A stretch of DNA of 64,000 nucleotides from Bacillota bacterium. GTDB taxonomy: Bacteria; Bacillota; Clostridia; Tissierellales; Tissierellaceae. The notes under the pieces are model-generated. The model saw only the letters and a list, made by a program, of their open reading frames with translations, searched no databases and was not told the DNA's origin. The position numbers were made by a program, and so were the translations under genes. The stretch covers positions 68,139-132,138 of the forward strand of contig JAEWGC010000044.1 of NCBI GenBank assembly GCA_023388495.1. Reading direction: 5' to 3'. Shown here piece after piece: positions 41,193 through 48,996 of this stretch. Positions within the stretch are counted from its first letter, which is position 1. Every line of letters starts with the position of its first letter.

Positions 41193-41456
41193 TTACATAC
41201 TCTCCAATAACTTCCTTCCCTTATCTGTTACGCTAAGGGTTTTTATTGGTACAGCATTGCAAAAAGATTTCATTGTACATCCACTACATTTTGTTTCACA
41301 GGTAGGGGAGCCCATATCTTCAACAACATATCCCATCCGTGACAACTCTTTTACTGCTTCATCGACTAAAGCTTCTGATATATTTAAATTCTTTGCGATT
41401 AAGGGGGCAGAAAATATTTTCGAATTAAATATTTCCTTTAAAATATTCTTTAGCAT
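41193..41456 (-). CDS. feoC: FeoC-like winged-helix protein with cysteine cluster
   Basis: This 87-residue protein has an N-terminal winged helix (SAPLIAKNLNISEALVDEAVKELSRMGY), then a wing with four cysteines, C53-x3-C57-x2-C60-x5-C66, able to bind an Fe-S cluster. This is the FeoC architecture, an accessory or regulator of the FeoB ferrous iron transporter. It starts ten bases after feoB with AGGAGG. Confidence 0.85.
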   Translation of the reverse strand: MLKNILKEIFNSKIFSAPLIAKNLNISEALVDEAVKELSRMGYVVEDMGSPTCETKCSGCTMKSFCNAVPIKTLSVTDKGRKLLESM

Positions 41457-41466
41457 AAAATTCCTC

Positions 41467-43461
41467 CTAGAAACCTAATAGTCTACCAACCTGATAAATC
41501 AGAACTGCAGCTATCCATCCTATTATAAAAGGATAAATTGCCATAAATGCCATCCATTTGGTAGATTTAGTCTCTTGCTTTACAGTACCTAGTACTGCGG
41601 CACAAGGAGTATATAAAAGGGTCATAACCATAAAGGATATGGCAGTAAGTGGTGTAAATACACTTTGTAAGGCAGTGACTAATTGAGAACCTTCAGACAC
41701 ACCAGCATAAACCATACCAAGTATTGCCACAACAGCTTCCTTTGCTGCTATACCTGCAAATAAACTAACAGTAGCCTGCCAAGTACCAAAACCAGCAGGT
41801 ATAAATATAGGTGCTAGGATAGTACCTATTCTACCTAATATACTCTCTTGACTATAGGGTTCGACTCCAAAGGGTAGTACGGATAGTATCCAAAGTAGAG
41901 AAACCACTACAAATATAATAGTTCCTGCTCTGTGTAAAAAGTCCCATACCTTGTCCCACATATCTCTTATAACATATTTGAATATAGGTAATCTATAAGG
42001 AGGCAACTCCATAATAAAATGAGAAGATTCACCCTTAAATAATGTCTTTGAAAATATTTTACCTACTATTAATGCCATTACTATGCCCAGAGTATATAGT
42101 GAGAACAACACTATTCCTCCATGTTTAGGAAAGAATGCAGCAATAAATACTAAATAAATAGGTAACCTTGCTCCACAAGACATAAATGGATTAATAAGTA
42201 AAGCAATCATCTTATCCTTTTTATTATCTAAGGTTCTAGTAGACATAATTCCTGGCACATTACAACCAAAACCAACTATCATGGAAATAAATGTTTTACC
42301 ATGAAGACCAAGAGCCCTCATTAAACCGTCCATAACATAGGCAGCTCTAGCCATATATCCTGTATCCTCTAATATACCTATGAAAAAGTACAAGACAGTA
42401 ATAAGTGGAACAAATTCAAATACAGCTCCTACTCCACCGAAGATACCTTCAGAAATAAAAGATTGTAACCATTCAGGAGCATGTATCAGTACCAATAGAT
42501 TAACCACATACTCTCCAATTGTTTCTATGGCAGTTGCCACATATCCGCCAAATAAATCTCCGCCAATAACAAAGGTTAACTGAAATATCACAAACATAAT
42601 AAGTCCAAATATAGGAAGTCCAAAATATTTATGTGTTAGGATCTTATCTATTTTATCAGTCCTAGTTTCTGCCATGTCAGAAGGCTTTTTTACAGACTTG
42701 TTTATGATCTTTCCAATGAAATCATATCTCTTATCTACGATTTCAAGCTCATATTCTGTAGCCTTTTCCTCTAGAAAAACTAGTCTTTCCTTAATAGGTT
42801 CTGGCCCCTTCCTTTCTACAAGTCTATAAACTTCCTTATCTCCCTCTAGAAGCTTTACAGCTATCCACTTAGGAGGATATTCTAAGCTTGAATTAAGGAG
42901 TGTAGATTGTATATTTTCAATTTCCTTATCAATATCCTCACCATAACTGAATTTTAATATATAGTCTTTCTCTTCCTTAGCATATTCAATAGATTTTTCA
43001 ATTAAAAGGTCTAAGCCCTTACTTTTGGAAGCTATAGTAGGTATAACAGGGACCCCTAATTCCTTAGACAATTTATCTAAATCTATTTCAATGTTTTTTT
43101 CTTTAGCCTCGTCCATCATATTTAGAGCTATAATAACTTTTGTGCCCATTTCAATTAATTGTGTCGTTAAATATAGATTTCTTTCCATATTAGTAGCATC
43201 AACTACATTAATTACAATATCAGGATTTCCCTTAAGTATATAATCACGAGCAACTACTTCATCTTCCGAATAAGCACCAAGGCTATAAGTGCCAGGTAAA
43301 TCAACAACATTATATTGATTGCCTTTATATTTAAATTTTCCTTCTTTCTTTTCAACAGTAACTCCAGGCCAATTGCCAACATGTTGATTGGAGCCAGTTA
43401 AGGCATTAAACAATGTGGTTTTACCACTATTGGGATTGCCGACAAGAGCGATAGTATTCAA
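41467..43461 (-). CDS. feoB: Ferrous iron transport protein FeoB
   Basis: The 664 residues comprise an N-terminal G domain (GNPNSGKTTLFN, DLPGTYSL, NMMDEAKE) and a membrane domain with two Gate motifs (GCNVPGIMSTRT) and CGARLP. It imports Fe(II). I chose TTG 43461 because AAAGGAGG lies eight bases upstream and the protein then begins MNTIALVGNPNSGKT; the frame is open to an ATG at 43497 without a better site. Confidence 0.95.
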   Translation of the reverse strand: MNTIALVGNPNSGKTTLFNALTGSNQHVGNWPGVTVEKKEGKFKYKGNQYNVVDLPGTYSLGAYSEDEVVARDYILKGNPDIVINVVDATNMERNLYLTTQLIEMGTKVIIALNMMDEAKEKNIEIDLDKLSKELGVPVIPTIASKSKGLDLLIEKSIEYAKEEKDYILKFSYGEDIDKEIENIQSTLLNSSLEYPPKWIAVKLLEGDKEVYRLVERKGPEPIKERLVFLEEKATEYELEIVDKRYDFIGKIINKSVKKPSDMAETRTDKIDKILTHKYFGLPIFGLIMFVIFQLTFVIGGDLFGGYVATAIETIGEYVVNLLVLIHAPEWLQSFISEGIFGGVGAVFEFVPLITVLYFFIGILEDTGYMARAAYVMDGLMRALGLHGKTFISMIVGFGCNVPGIMSTRTLDNKKDKMIALLINPFMSCGARLPIYLVFIAAFFPKHGGIVLFSLYTLGIVMALIVGKIFSKTLFKGESSHFIMELPPYRLPIFKYVIRDMWDKVWDFLHRAGTIIFVVVSLLWILSVLPFGVEPYSQESILGRIGTILAPIFIPAGFGTWQATVSLFAGIAAKEAVVAILGMVYAGVSEGSQLVTALQSVFTPLTAISFMVMTLLYTPCAAVLGTVKQETKSTKWMAFMAIYPFIIGWIAAVLIYQVGRLLGF

Positions 43462-43481
43462 AAAAATTCCTCCTTTAAAAA

Positions 43482-43496
43482 TGATAGTCATTATCA
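43482..43496. promoter_or_regulatory. Fur-box-like repeat between feoA and feoB
   Basis: TGATAGT-C-ATTATCA matches the 7-1-7 Fur pattern with one mismatch. It lies between feoA and feoB and may give internal iron control. Confidence 0.5.
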
Positions 43497-43511
43497 ATGC
43501 AAAATAAAAAA

Positions 43512-43736
43512 TTAACGCTCAATCATAACATGACATGCGAGACCTCTTCCCAAAGCCAGTTTATTACCAGATAAATTGAGAATAAGAGGGCCAAAGTCGT
43601 TTTTTACAACTTTAACACAGGCATTTTTATGAAGTCCTAGTTCATATAATCTTTTTTTGGCTTTACAGCATCCAGAAATTTCCTTAACTCTTCCACATTC
43701 ATCCTTTTTTAAAGAAACCAATGATAAAGTACCCAT
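43512..43736 (-). CDS. feoA: Ferrous iron transport protein FeoA
   Basis: This 74-residue SH3-like protein has GCCKAKKRLYELGLHKNACVKVV and GRGLACHVMIE at the end, typical of FeoA. I chose ATG 43736, nine bases after GGAAGG, over the ATG at 43745. It is the first gene of feoABC. Confidence 0.92.
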   Translation of the reverse strand: MGTLSLVSLKKDECGRVKEISGCCKAKKRLYELGLHKNACVKVVKNDFGPLILNLSGNKLALGRGLACHVMIER

Positions 43737-43767
43737 AAATACCATCCTTCCATATATGTAAAATCAT

Positions 43768-43786
43768 ATTGATAATCATTATCAAT
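43768..43786. promoter_or_regulatory. Fur box upstream of feoA
   Basis: ATTGATAAT-C-ATTATCAAT is a perfect 9-1-9 palindrome matching the Fur consensus, 32 bases before the feoA start. Confidence 0.88.
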
Positions 43787-43847
43787 ACTAATATTATAAA
43801 AGATTATTTAAGTAAATGCAATAGTTTTGTGATATTAAATAAATTTA

Positions 43848-43876
43848 TTGACAAAATAATAAAAGGGACATATAAT
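43848..43876 (+). promoter_or_regulatory. sigma-A promoter of copA-copZ-csoR
   Basis: TTGACA (43848-43853), 17 bases, TATAAT (43871-43876), full consensus. Confidence 0.92.
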
Positions 43877-43883
43877 ATAAACA

Positions 43884-43902
43884 CGCCCCCTGGGGGAGGG
43901 GG
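43884..43902. promoter_or_regulatory. CsoR operator
   Basis: CCCCC-T-GGGGG (43886-43896) followed by AGGGGGTA is the G-tract pseudo-palindrome bound by CsoR repressors. It lies just after the -10 box; csoR is the third gene of this operon. Confidence 0.75.
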
Positions 43903-43919
43903 TAGAAGAAAGGAGTGAT

Positions 43920-46295
43920 ATGATGACAACTAAGAAAATAAGTATAGATGTAGTAGGCATGACCTGTGCAGCCTGCTCAAGTAGGGTAGAAAAGGCATTA
44001 TCCAAAAAAGAAGGGGTAGTATCTGTAGTGGTAAACCTATTAGCTAATAAAGCAACTATTGAATTCGATACTGATAAGATAAACCCAGAGGATTTAATTA
44101 GAACTATAGAAAAAACAGGATATGAAGTTCCTTTAGTTAAAAAAACTTTAATTGTGGAAGGTATGACTTGTGCTGCTTGCTCTACAAGAGTTGAGAAGGT
44201 GCTAAATAAATTAAAGGGTGTAGCTAAGGCTACTGTAAATTTATCTACTAACAAAGCAGTAGTGGAATATCAAGCAGGACTTATAGATGAAGATACTTTA
44301 ATTAAGGCTATAGAAAAAGCTGGATATAAGGCAGAGGTAGAAGTAGAAAGAGACTTGGATAGAGAGAAAGAGATGAGGGAAAAGGAAATTAAATCTCTTA
44401 AAACTTCCTTTATCATTTCAGCAATACTTAGTCTTCCACTATTCTCAGCTATGTTCTTCCATATGGCTGGTATTCATACTATTTTAACTAATGGATGGTT
44501 CCAATTGATTCTAGCAACCCCTGTGCAATTTTTTATAGGCTATAGGTTTTACAAGGGAGCATATAATTCCTTGAGAGGTGGAGGAGCTAATATGGATGTT
44601 CTTGTATCTATGGGAACTTCAGCTGCTTACTTTTACAGTATATATAATCTGTTAATAGGAGTTCACGAATATTATTTTGAAGCTTCGGCAGTTATTATAA
44701 CTCTGATTCTTTTAGGTAAAACCTTTGAAGCAGTTGCAAAGGGAAAAACATCAGAAGCAATAAAAAAATTAATGGGCTTACAACCAAAGACTGCAAGAAT
44801 CATAAAAGATGGAGTAGAAATGGATATACCTATAGAGAAAGTGGAGATTGGTGATATCATAGTAGTTAGACCAGGAGAGAGAATTCCTGTAGATGGAATA
44901 ATTGTAGAAGGACATTCATCTGTTGATGAATCCATGATTACAGGAGAGAGTATTCCTATAGATAAAGGGGCAGATGATGAAGTAATAGGTGCTACCATAA
45001 ATAAATTTGGTACCTTTAAATTTAGAGCTACTAAAATAGGCAAGGATACAGTACTATCTCAAATAATCAAACTTGTTGAAGATGCTCAGGGCTCCAAGGC
45101 GCCTGTTCAAAGATTGGCAGATAAGATATCAGGCATATTTGTTCCAATTGTTGTAGTTATAGCTTTAGTTACATTTATAGGATTCTATCTTATTGAAGGA
45201 AACTTTAACATTGGATTAATAAATGCAGTTGCAGTTTTAGTTATAGCTTGCCCATGTGCATTAGGCTTAGCCACACCTACAGCTATTATGGTAGGTACAG
45301 GTAAGGGTGCTGAAAATGGAATCTTGATTAAATCAGGAGAGCATTTAGAGAGGGCTCACAAAATGGATACTATAGTATTTGACAAAACGGGTACAATAAC
45401 TAAAGGCGAGCCAGAGGTAACAGATATCGTTTCATTTAACGATATAGATAAAAATGAAATCCTTAGAATAGCCGCCTCTGTAGAAAAAACATCGGAGCAT
45501 CCTTTAGGCCAATCTATAGTAAAAAAAGGTGAAGAAGAGTTATTAAGATTATCAGAGCCTGAGAGGTTTATTGCAATTCCAGGAAAGGGCCTCAAGGCTA
45601 CATTCGAAGGAAAAGAAGTATTGATCGGCAATAGAAAGTTAATGGCTGATAATAATATTTCTATAATGAATGGAGAAGAAACTTTATTAAGATTAGAAGA
45701 AGAAGGAAAAACAGCAATGCTACTTTCCTTGGATAATAAACTATCTGGTATAATAGCAGTAGCAGATCAGATTAAGGAAACGTCAAAGAAAGCTATAGAA
45801 GAACTAAAGTCTATGGGACTAGATGTATATATGATTACAGGAGATAACGAAAGGACAGCACAATCTATAGCTAAGGAAGTAGGTATCACAAATGTATTGG
45901 CAGAAGTGTTGCCTGAAAACAAAGCAGAGGTAGTAGAAGAAATTAAATCAAGAGGCAAGCATGTGGGAATGGTTGGAGATGGTATCAATGACGCTCCTGC
46001 ATTAGCAGCAGCAGATGTAGGATTTGCCATAGGCACAGGTACTGATGTTGCAATGGAGGCAGCAGATATTACTCTTATGAGAGGAGATTTATCTGGAGTA
46101 GTTACAGCCATAAGGCTTAGCCATAGAACTATGAAAACTATAAAGCAGAATCTGTTTTGGGCATTCTTCTATAATAGTATAGGAATTCCTTTCGCAGCCC
46201 TAGGATTCCTAGACCCAATGATAGCAGGTGCAGCTATGGCTTTTAGTTCTGTATCTGTAGTTACAAATTCACTTAGATTAAAGAAATTCAAATAA
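43920..46295 (+). CDS. copA: Copper-exporting P-type ATPase CopA
   Basis: The 791 residues comprise two N-terminal heavy-metal-associated domains, each with GMTCAACS, eight TM segments with the CPC metal site (IACPCALGLATP), phosphorylation motif DKTGT, SEHPLG and GDGINDAPALA. It exports Cu(I). Two adjacent ATGs (43920 and 43923) follow AAAGGAG; either may be used. Confidence 0.97.
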   Translation: MMTTKKISIDVVGMTCAACSSRVEKALSKKEGVVSVVVNLLANKATIEFDTDKINPEDLIRTIEKTGYEVPLVKKTLIVEGMTCAACSTRVEKVLNKLKGVAKATVNLSTNKAVVEYQAGLIDEDTLIKAIEKAGYKAEVEVERDLDREKEMREKEIKSLKTSFIISAILSLPLFSAMFFHMAGIHTILTNGWFQLILATPVQFFIGYRFYKGAYNSLRGGGANMDVLVSMGTSAAYFYSIYNLLIGVHEYYFEASAVIITLILLGKTFEAVAKGKTSEAIKKLMGLQPKTARIIKDGVEMDIPIEKVEIGDIIVVRPGERIPVDGIIVEGHSSVDESMITGESIPIDKGADDEVIGATINKFGTFKFRATKIGKDTVLSQIIKLVEDAQGSKAPVQRLADKISGIFVPIVVVIALVTFIGFYLIEGNFNIGLINAVAVLVIACPCALGLATPTAIMVGTGKGAENGILIKSGEHLERAHKMDTIVFDKTGTITKGEPEVTDIVSFNDIDKNEILRIAASVEKTSEHPLGQSIVKKGEEELLRLSEPERFIAIPGKGLKATFEGKEVLIGNRKLMADNNISIMNGEETLLRLEEEGKTAMLLSLDNKLSGIIAVADQIKETSKKAIEELKSMGLDVYMITGDNERTAQSIAKEVGITNVLAEVLPENKAEVVEEIKSRGKHVGMVGDGINDAPALAAADVGFAIGTGTDVAMEAADITLMRGDLSGVVTAIRLSHRTMKTIKQNLFWAFFYNSIGIPFAALGFLDPMIAGAAMAFSSVSVVTNSLRLKKFK

Positions 46296-46308
46296 TAGGA
46301 GGGAAAAA

Positions 46309-46515
46309 ATGAAAAAAACACTTTTAGTAGAAGGTATGTCCTGTGGACATTGTGAAAAGGCAGTAAAAAATGCATTAAAAGAGTTAGATGGAGTATCAAA
46401 TGTCGAGGTAGACTTAGGCGCTAAGAAGGTAGAGGTTGAAGGAGAAGGCCTAAATGATATCCTTATAAAAGGTGCTATAGAGGATGCTGGATATAGTTTA
46501 ATAGAAATCAGGTAG
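46309..46515 (+). CDS. copZ: Copper chaperone CopZ
   Basis: This 68-residue single HMA domain has VEGMSCGHC (Cys12, Cys15). It delivers Cu(I) to CopA or to the CsoR sensor. GGAGG lies before the ATG. Confidence 0.94.
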   Translation: MKKTLLVEGMSCGHCEKAVKNALKELDGVSNVEVDLGAKKVEVEGEGLNDILIKGAIEDAGYSLIEIR

Positions 46516-46529
46516 AAAGTAGTGATTAG

Positions 46530-46799
46530 ATGAATGAAGGTAAAAGAAGGGCAGCAATCAAACTAAAAACTGCTAGAGGCCAATTAGATGGTATAATAAA
46601 AATGTTAGAAGAAGATAGGTACTGTGTAGACGTATCTACACAGATCCTATCTTCCATTGGTCTTTTAAAAAAGGCAAATATAGATATACTAAATAGTCAT
46701 ATAAGATCCTGCGTCATTACTGCAATTTTAGAAGGTGAGGAGCAGGGGGGAGAAAAGATAGAAGAAATAATAAACATTATAGATAAATATATAAAATAG
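46530..46799 (+). CDS. csoR: CsoR-family copper-sensing repressor
   Basis: This 89-residue, all-helical DUF156 protein has ligands Cys32, His57 and Cys61 (YCVDVSTQI and SHIRSC), matching the C-H-C Cu(I) site. It lacks a classical helix-turn-helix and binds G-tract operators like that at 43884-43902. It is the last gene of the cop operon. Confidence 0.93.
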   Translation: MNEGKRRAAIKLKTARGQLDGIIKMLEEDRYCVDVSTQILSSIGLLKKANIDILNSHIRSCVITAILEGEEQGGEKIEEIINIIDKYIK

Positions 46800-46802
46800 T
46801 TA

Positions 46803-46841
46803 AAAGACAACTTGTATTTCATTGGTGATACAGGTTGTTTG
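46803..46841 (+). terminator. terminator of the cop operon
   Basis: An imperfect stem (AAAGACAACTTGTAT / ATACAGGTTGTTT) is followed by GATTTTGTCG. Confidence 0.7.
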
Positions 46842-46942
46842 ATTTTGTCGGAAATATTTTTAAAAAAAAATTAAAATAACCATTGTTCGCACATATGTTT
46901 TAAATTATACTAATAATAGTATTATTGTATAAGGGGGACATT

Positions 46943-47095
46943 ATGAAAACGAAGATAAATAAAATTAGGGAAAAATTACATAATGAAATAGGAACAGCAA
47001 AGTTAGATAAGAAAGATATAATCAAAATAAGCGAAGAGCTAGATGAACTTATCATTGAATATTATAAGGAAGAAGAAAAGAAGTTTGAAGAATAA
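46943..47095 (+). CDS. Spo0E-like aspartyl-phosphate phosphatase (copy 1)
   Basis: This 50-residue protein has two helices with the family motif S-x-x-L-D-x-L-I-x-x-Y (SEELDELIIEYY). Spo0E proteins dephosphorylate Spo0A~P and so restrain sporulation. The ATG follows AAGGGGGAC by six bases. A second, similar gene lies at 47774; a minus-strand XRE gene sits between them. Confidence 0.82.
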   Translation: MKTKINKIREKLHNEIGTAKLDKKDIIKISEELDELIIEYYKEEEKKFEE

Positions 47096-47222
47096 AAATT
47101 AGTTATACAAATAATAAGTATATTGATTTTTCCCTAAGATTAAATTTTAAACAAGTCAAAGATCAGACAAGGTCAAGGTATTTAAACTTTGAAGCTAAAG
47201 CTAAACATATTTATTTTGATGA

Positions 47223-47618
47223 TTATTTTCTAATGGAAGGTAAGATAAGTTTACAAATATCCTTTATAAGAGATATTTGTTCTTTAGAACTACCATTTAA
47301 CACATCCAACAATTCTTTTAATTCATCATCTACAAATCCTTTATAAATATCATCAAAGGCCTCTGAGATACATATGTTTTCCATATAATGTGTATAACCA
47401 TATAAGAGATAATCTACGGATATATTTAAAACATCTGATATGTTTACTAATGTATCTACACTCATTTTACGATCTCCTCTTTCGAGCTGGCCAATATAAA
47501 ATGATGATAATCCGGTTATTTCAGCAAATTTTTCTCTAGACAATCCTAATTTTTCCCTTTCAAGTCTAATTCTTAGCCCTACATCTTTATAATTTAATAT
47601 TTTTCTAATTTCACTCAT
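47223..47618 (-). CDS. XRE-family helix-turn-helix regulator
   Basis: This 131-residue protein has a Cro/CI HTH at residues about 14-68 (LRIRLEREKLGLSREKFAEITGLSSFYIGQLERGDR ...) and a helical C-terminal domain (residues 80-131) of unknown function. It sits between two Spo0E-like genes on the opposite strand, so a role in stationary phase or sporulation control is possible but unproven. Confidence 0.88.
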   Translation of the reverse strand: MSEIRKILNYKDVGLRIRLEREKLGLSREKFAEITGLSSFYIGQLERGDRKMSVDTLVNISDVLNISVDYLLYGYTHYMENICISEAFDDIYKGFVDDELKELLDVLNGSSKEQISLIKDICKLILPSIRK

Positions 47619-47773
47619 TTTGTCACCTCAATAATACTGTATACATTTCTGAAACTTAACTAAATTGGCTAATAGCATACAAATATTATTGGCCAATTGC
47701 ACAAAAAACATTGTATTGTACATAAAGTTTATTATATAATGAATGCAATGAGATTTTGTCTGGGGGATAGAAA

Positions 47774-47926
47774 ATGAAGAATAAAATCAATGAATTGAGG
47801 GAACATTTACATCAAGCGATAAAATCTAAGGATACTGCAGAAGTGTTAAAGATAAGTCAAGAACTTGATGAATTAATAATAGAATATTTTAAAGAAGAAA
47901 GCCTTGCAAAAGAGAGTGGAGATTAG
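47774..47926 (+). CDS. Spo0E-like aspartyl-phosphate phosphatase (copy 2)
   Basis: This 50-residue protein has SQELDELIIEYF, the Spo0E family signature, and the same length and N-terminal pattern (M-K-x-K-I-N-x-x-R-E) as copy 1. TGGGGGAT lies before the ATG. It is followed directly by the heat-shock promoter of the dnaJ-like/clpB operon. Confidence 0.82.
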   Translation: MKNKINELREHLHQAIKSKDTAEVLKISQELDELIIEYFKEESLAKESGD

Positions 47927-47950
47927 CAAATTATATTAGTAGATATTATA

Positions 47951-47979
47951 TTGATTTTTCCTTGAAATAGATTTATAAT
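47951..47979 (+). promoter_or_regulatory. sigma-A promoter of the dnaJ-like/clpB operon
   Basis: TTGATT (47951-47956), 17 bases, TATAAT (47974-47979). Confidence 0.82.
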
Positions 47980-47988
47980 TAAGTTGAA

Positions 47989-48005
47989 GGTCAGGGAAGG
48001 TCAAA
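47989..48005 (+). promoter_or_regulatory. CtsR-type operator
   Basis: GGTCAGG-GAA-GGTCAAA matches the tandem heptad RGTCAAA-N3-RGTCAAA recognised by CtsR, with one heptad imperfect. It overlaps the transcription start of the heat-shock operon. Confidence 0.75.
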
Positions 48006-48047
48006 TGAAGTTTATTATAGAATTGTAAGAAAAGGGAGCAGATTTCT

Positions 48048-48977
48048 ATGGAATATAAAGATTATTATAAAATACTTGGAGTAGAGAAAACATCATCTCA
48101 AGATGAAATAAAAAGAGCATATAGAAAATTAGCTAAAAAATATCATCCAGACTTAAATCCTAATGATGATAAGGCTCAGGAAAGATTTAAGGAGATAAAT
48201 GAGGCATATGAAGTATTGGGAGATGAAGAAAAGAAGAAAAGATACGATACCTTTGGATCGGGATATGATTTTACTAATGGACAAAACTTTGATCCATCTC
48301 AATATGGATTTGGAGATGGATATAGTTATACCTATACTACAAATGGTGGAGATTTTAGTGATTTCTTCAATATGTTTTTTGGTGGAATGGGTGGTAGAGA
48401 AAGGTCAAGCAGTAGAGCCGGTGGATTTGACCTAGGTAATTTATTTGGCGGAGGGAAAAAAGGAGGAAAAAAAGAAACTCCTTCTTATGAATCAGAATTA
48501 AATATTACTTTAGAAGAAGGCTATAATGGGATAACAAAAAATGTGAATCTTAATATAGGTGGAGAAAACAAATCCCTATCTATAAATATACCAAAGGGAA
48601 TATTGCCGGGTAAGAAATTGAAGGTCAAAGGTGAAAAGTGGGGGATAGGAGGCAATATTTTATTTAAGATAAACTTTATAGAGGATGGTAAAAATAGACT
48701 TAATGGATTGGATATAGTATCAAAGCTAGATTTATTTCCATGGCAGGCAGCCCTTGGAGATAAGGTAGTAGTAAGTACCCTAGATGGCAAGATAAAAATA
48801 GATATTCCTAGTGCTATATCCTCTGGCAAGAAAATTAGAATTCCTAAAAAAGGGTATAAGGATATGAAAGGAAATCAAGGAGATTTGTATATTGAAATAA
48901 ATATAGTAAATCCACCATCATTGACAGAAGAAGAAATTAACTTATATGAAAAATTGAAGGAAATATCAAAAAGATAG
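48048..48977 (+). CDS. DnaJ-like (CbpA-type) co-chaperone
   Basis: The 309 residues comprise an N-terminal J domain with HPD (KKYHPDLNP), a G/F-rich linker (residues about 75-150) and C-terminal substrate domains (NLNIGGENKSLSINIPKGI). It has no DnaJ zinc finger, so it is CbpA-type. It stimulates DnaK. It precedes clpB in a CtsR-type operon, which joins Hsp40 and disaggregase functions. Confidence 0.92.
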   Translation: MEYKDYYKILGVEKTSSQDEIKRAYRKLAKKYHPDLNPNDDKAQERFKEINEAYEVLGDEEKKKRYDTFGSGYDFTNGQNFDPSQYGFGDGYSYTYTTNGGDFSDFFNMFFGGMGGRERSSSRAGGFDLGNLFGGGKKGGKKETPSYESELNITLEEGYNGITKNVNLNIGGENKSLSINIPKGILPGKKLKVKGEKWGIGGNILFKINFIEDGKNRLNGLDIVSKLDLFPWQAALGDKVVVSTLDGKIKIDIPSAISSGKKIRIPKKGYKDMKGNQGDLYIEINIVNPPSLTEEEINLYEKLKEISKR

Positions 48978-48996
48978 TGAAATGGAGGTAGAAAAT

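Noticed and set aside
44672..46111. Several antisense ORFs of 90-120 codons opposite copA
   Set aside because: They are shadows of copA codon usage with no ribosome binding sites or recognisable domains.
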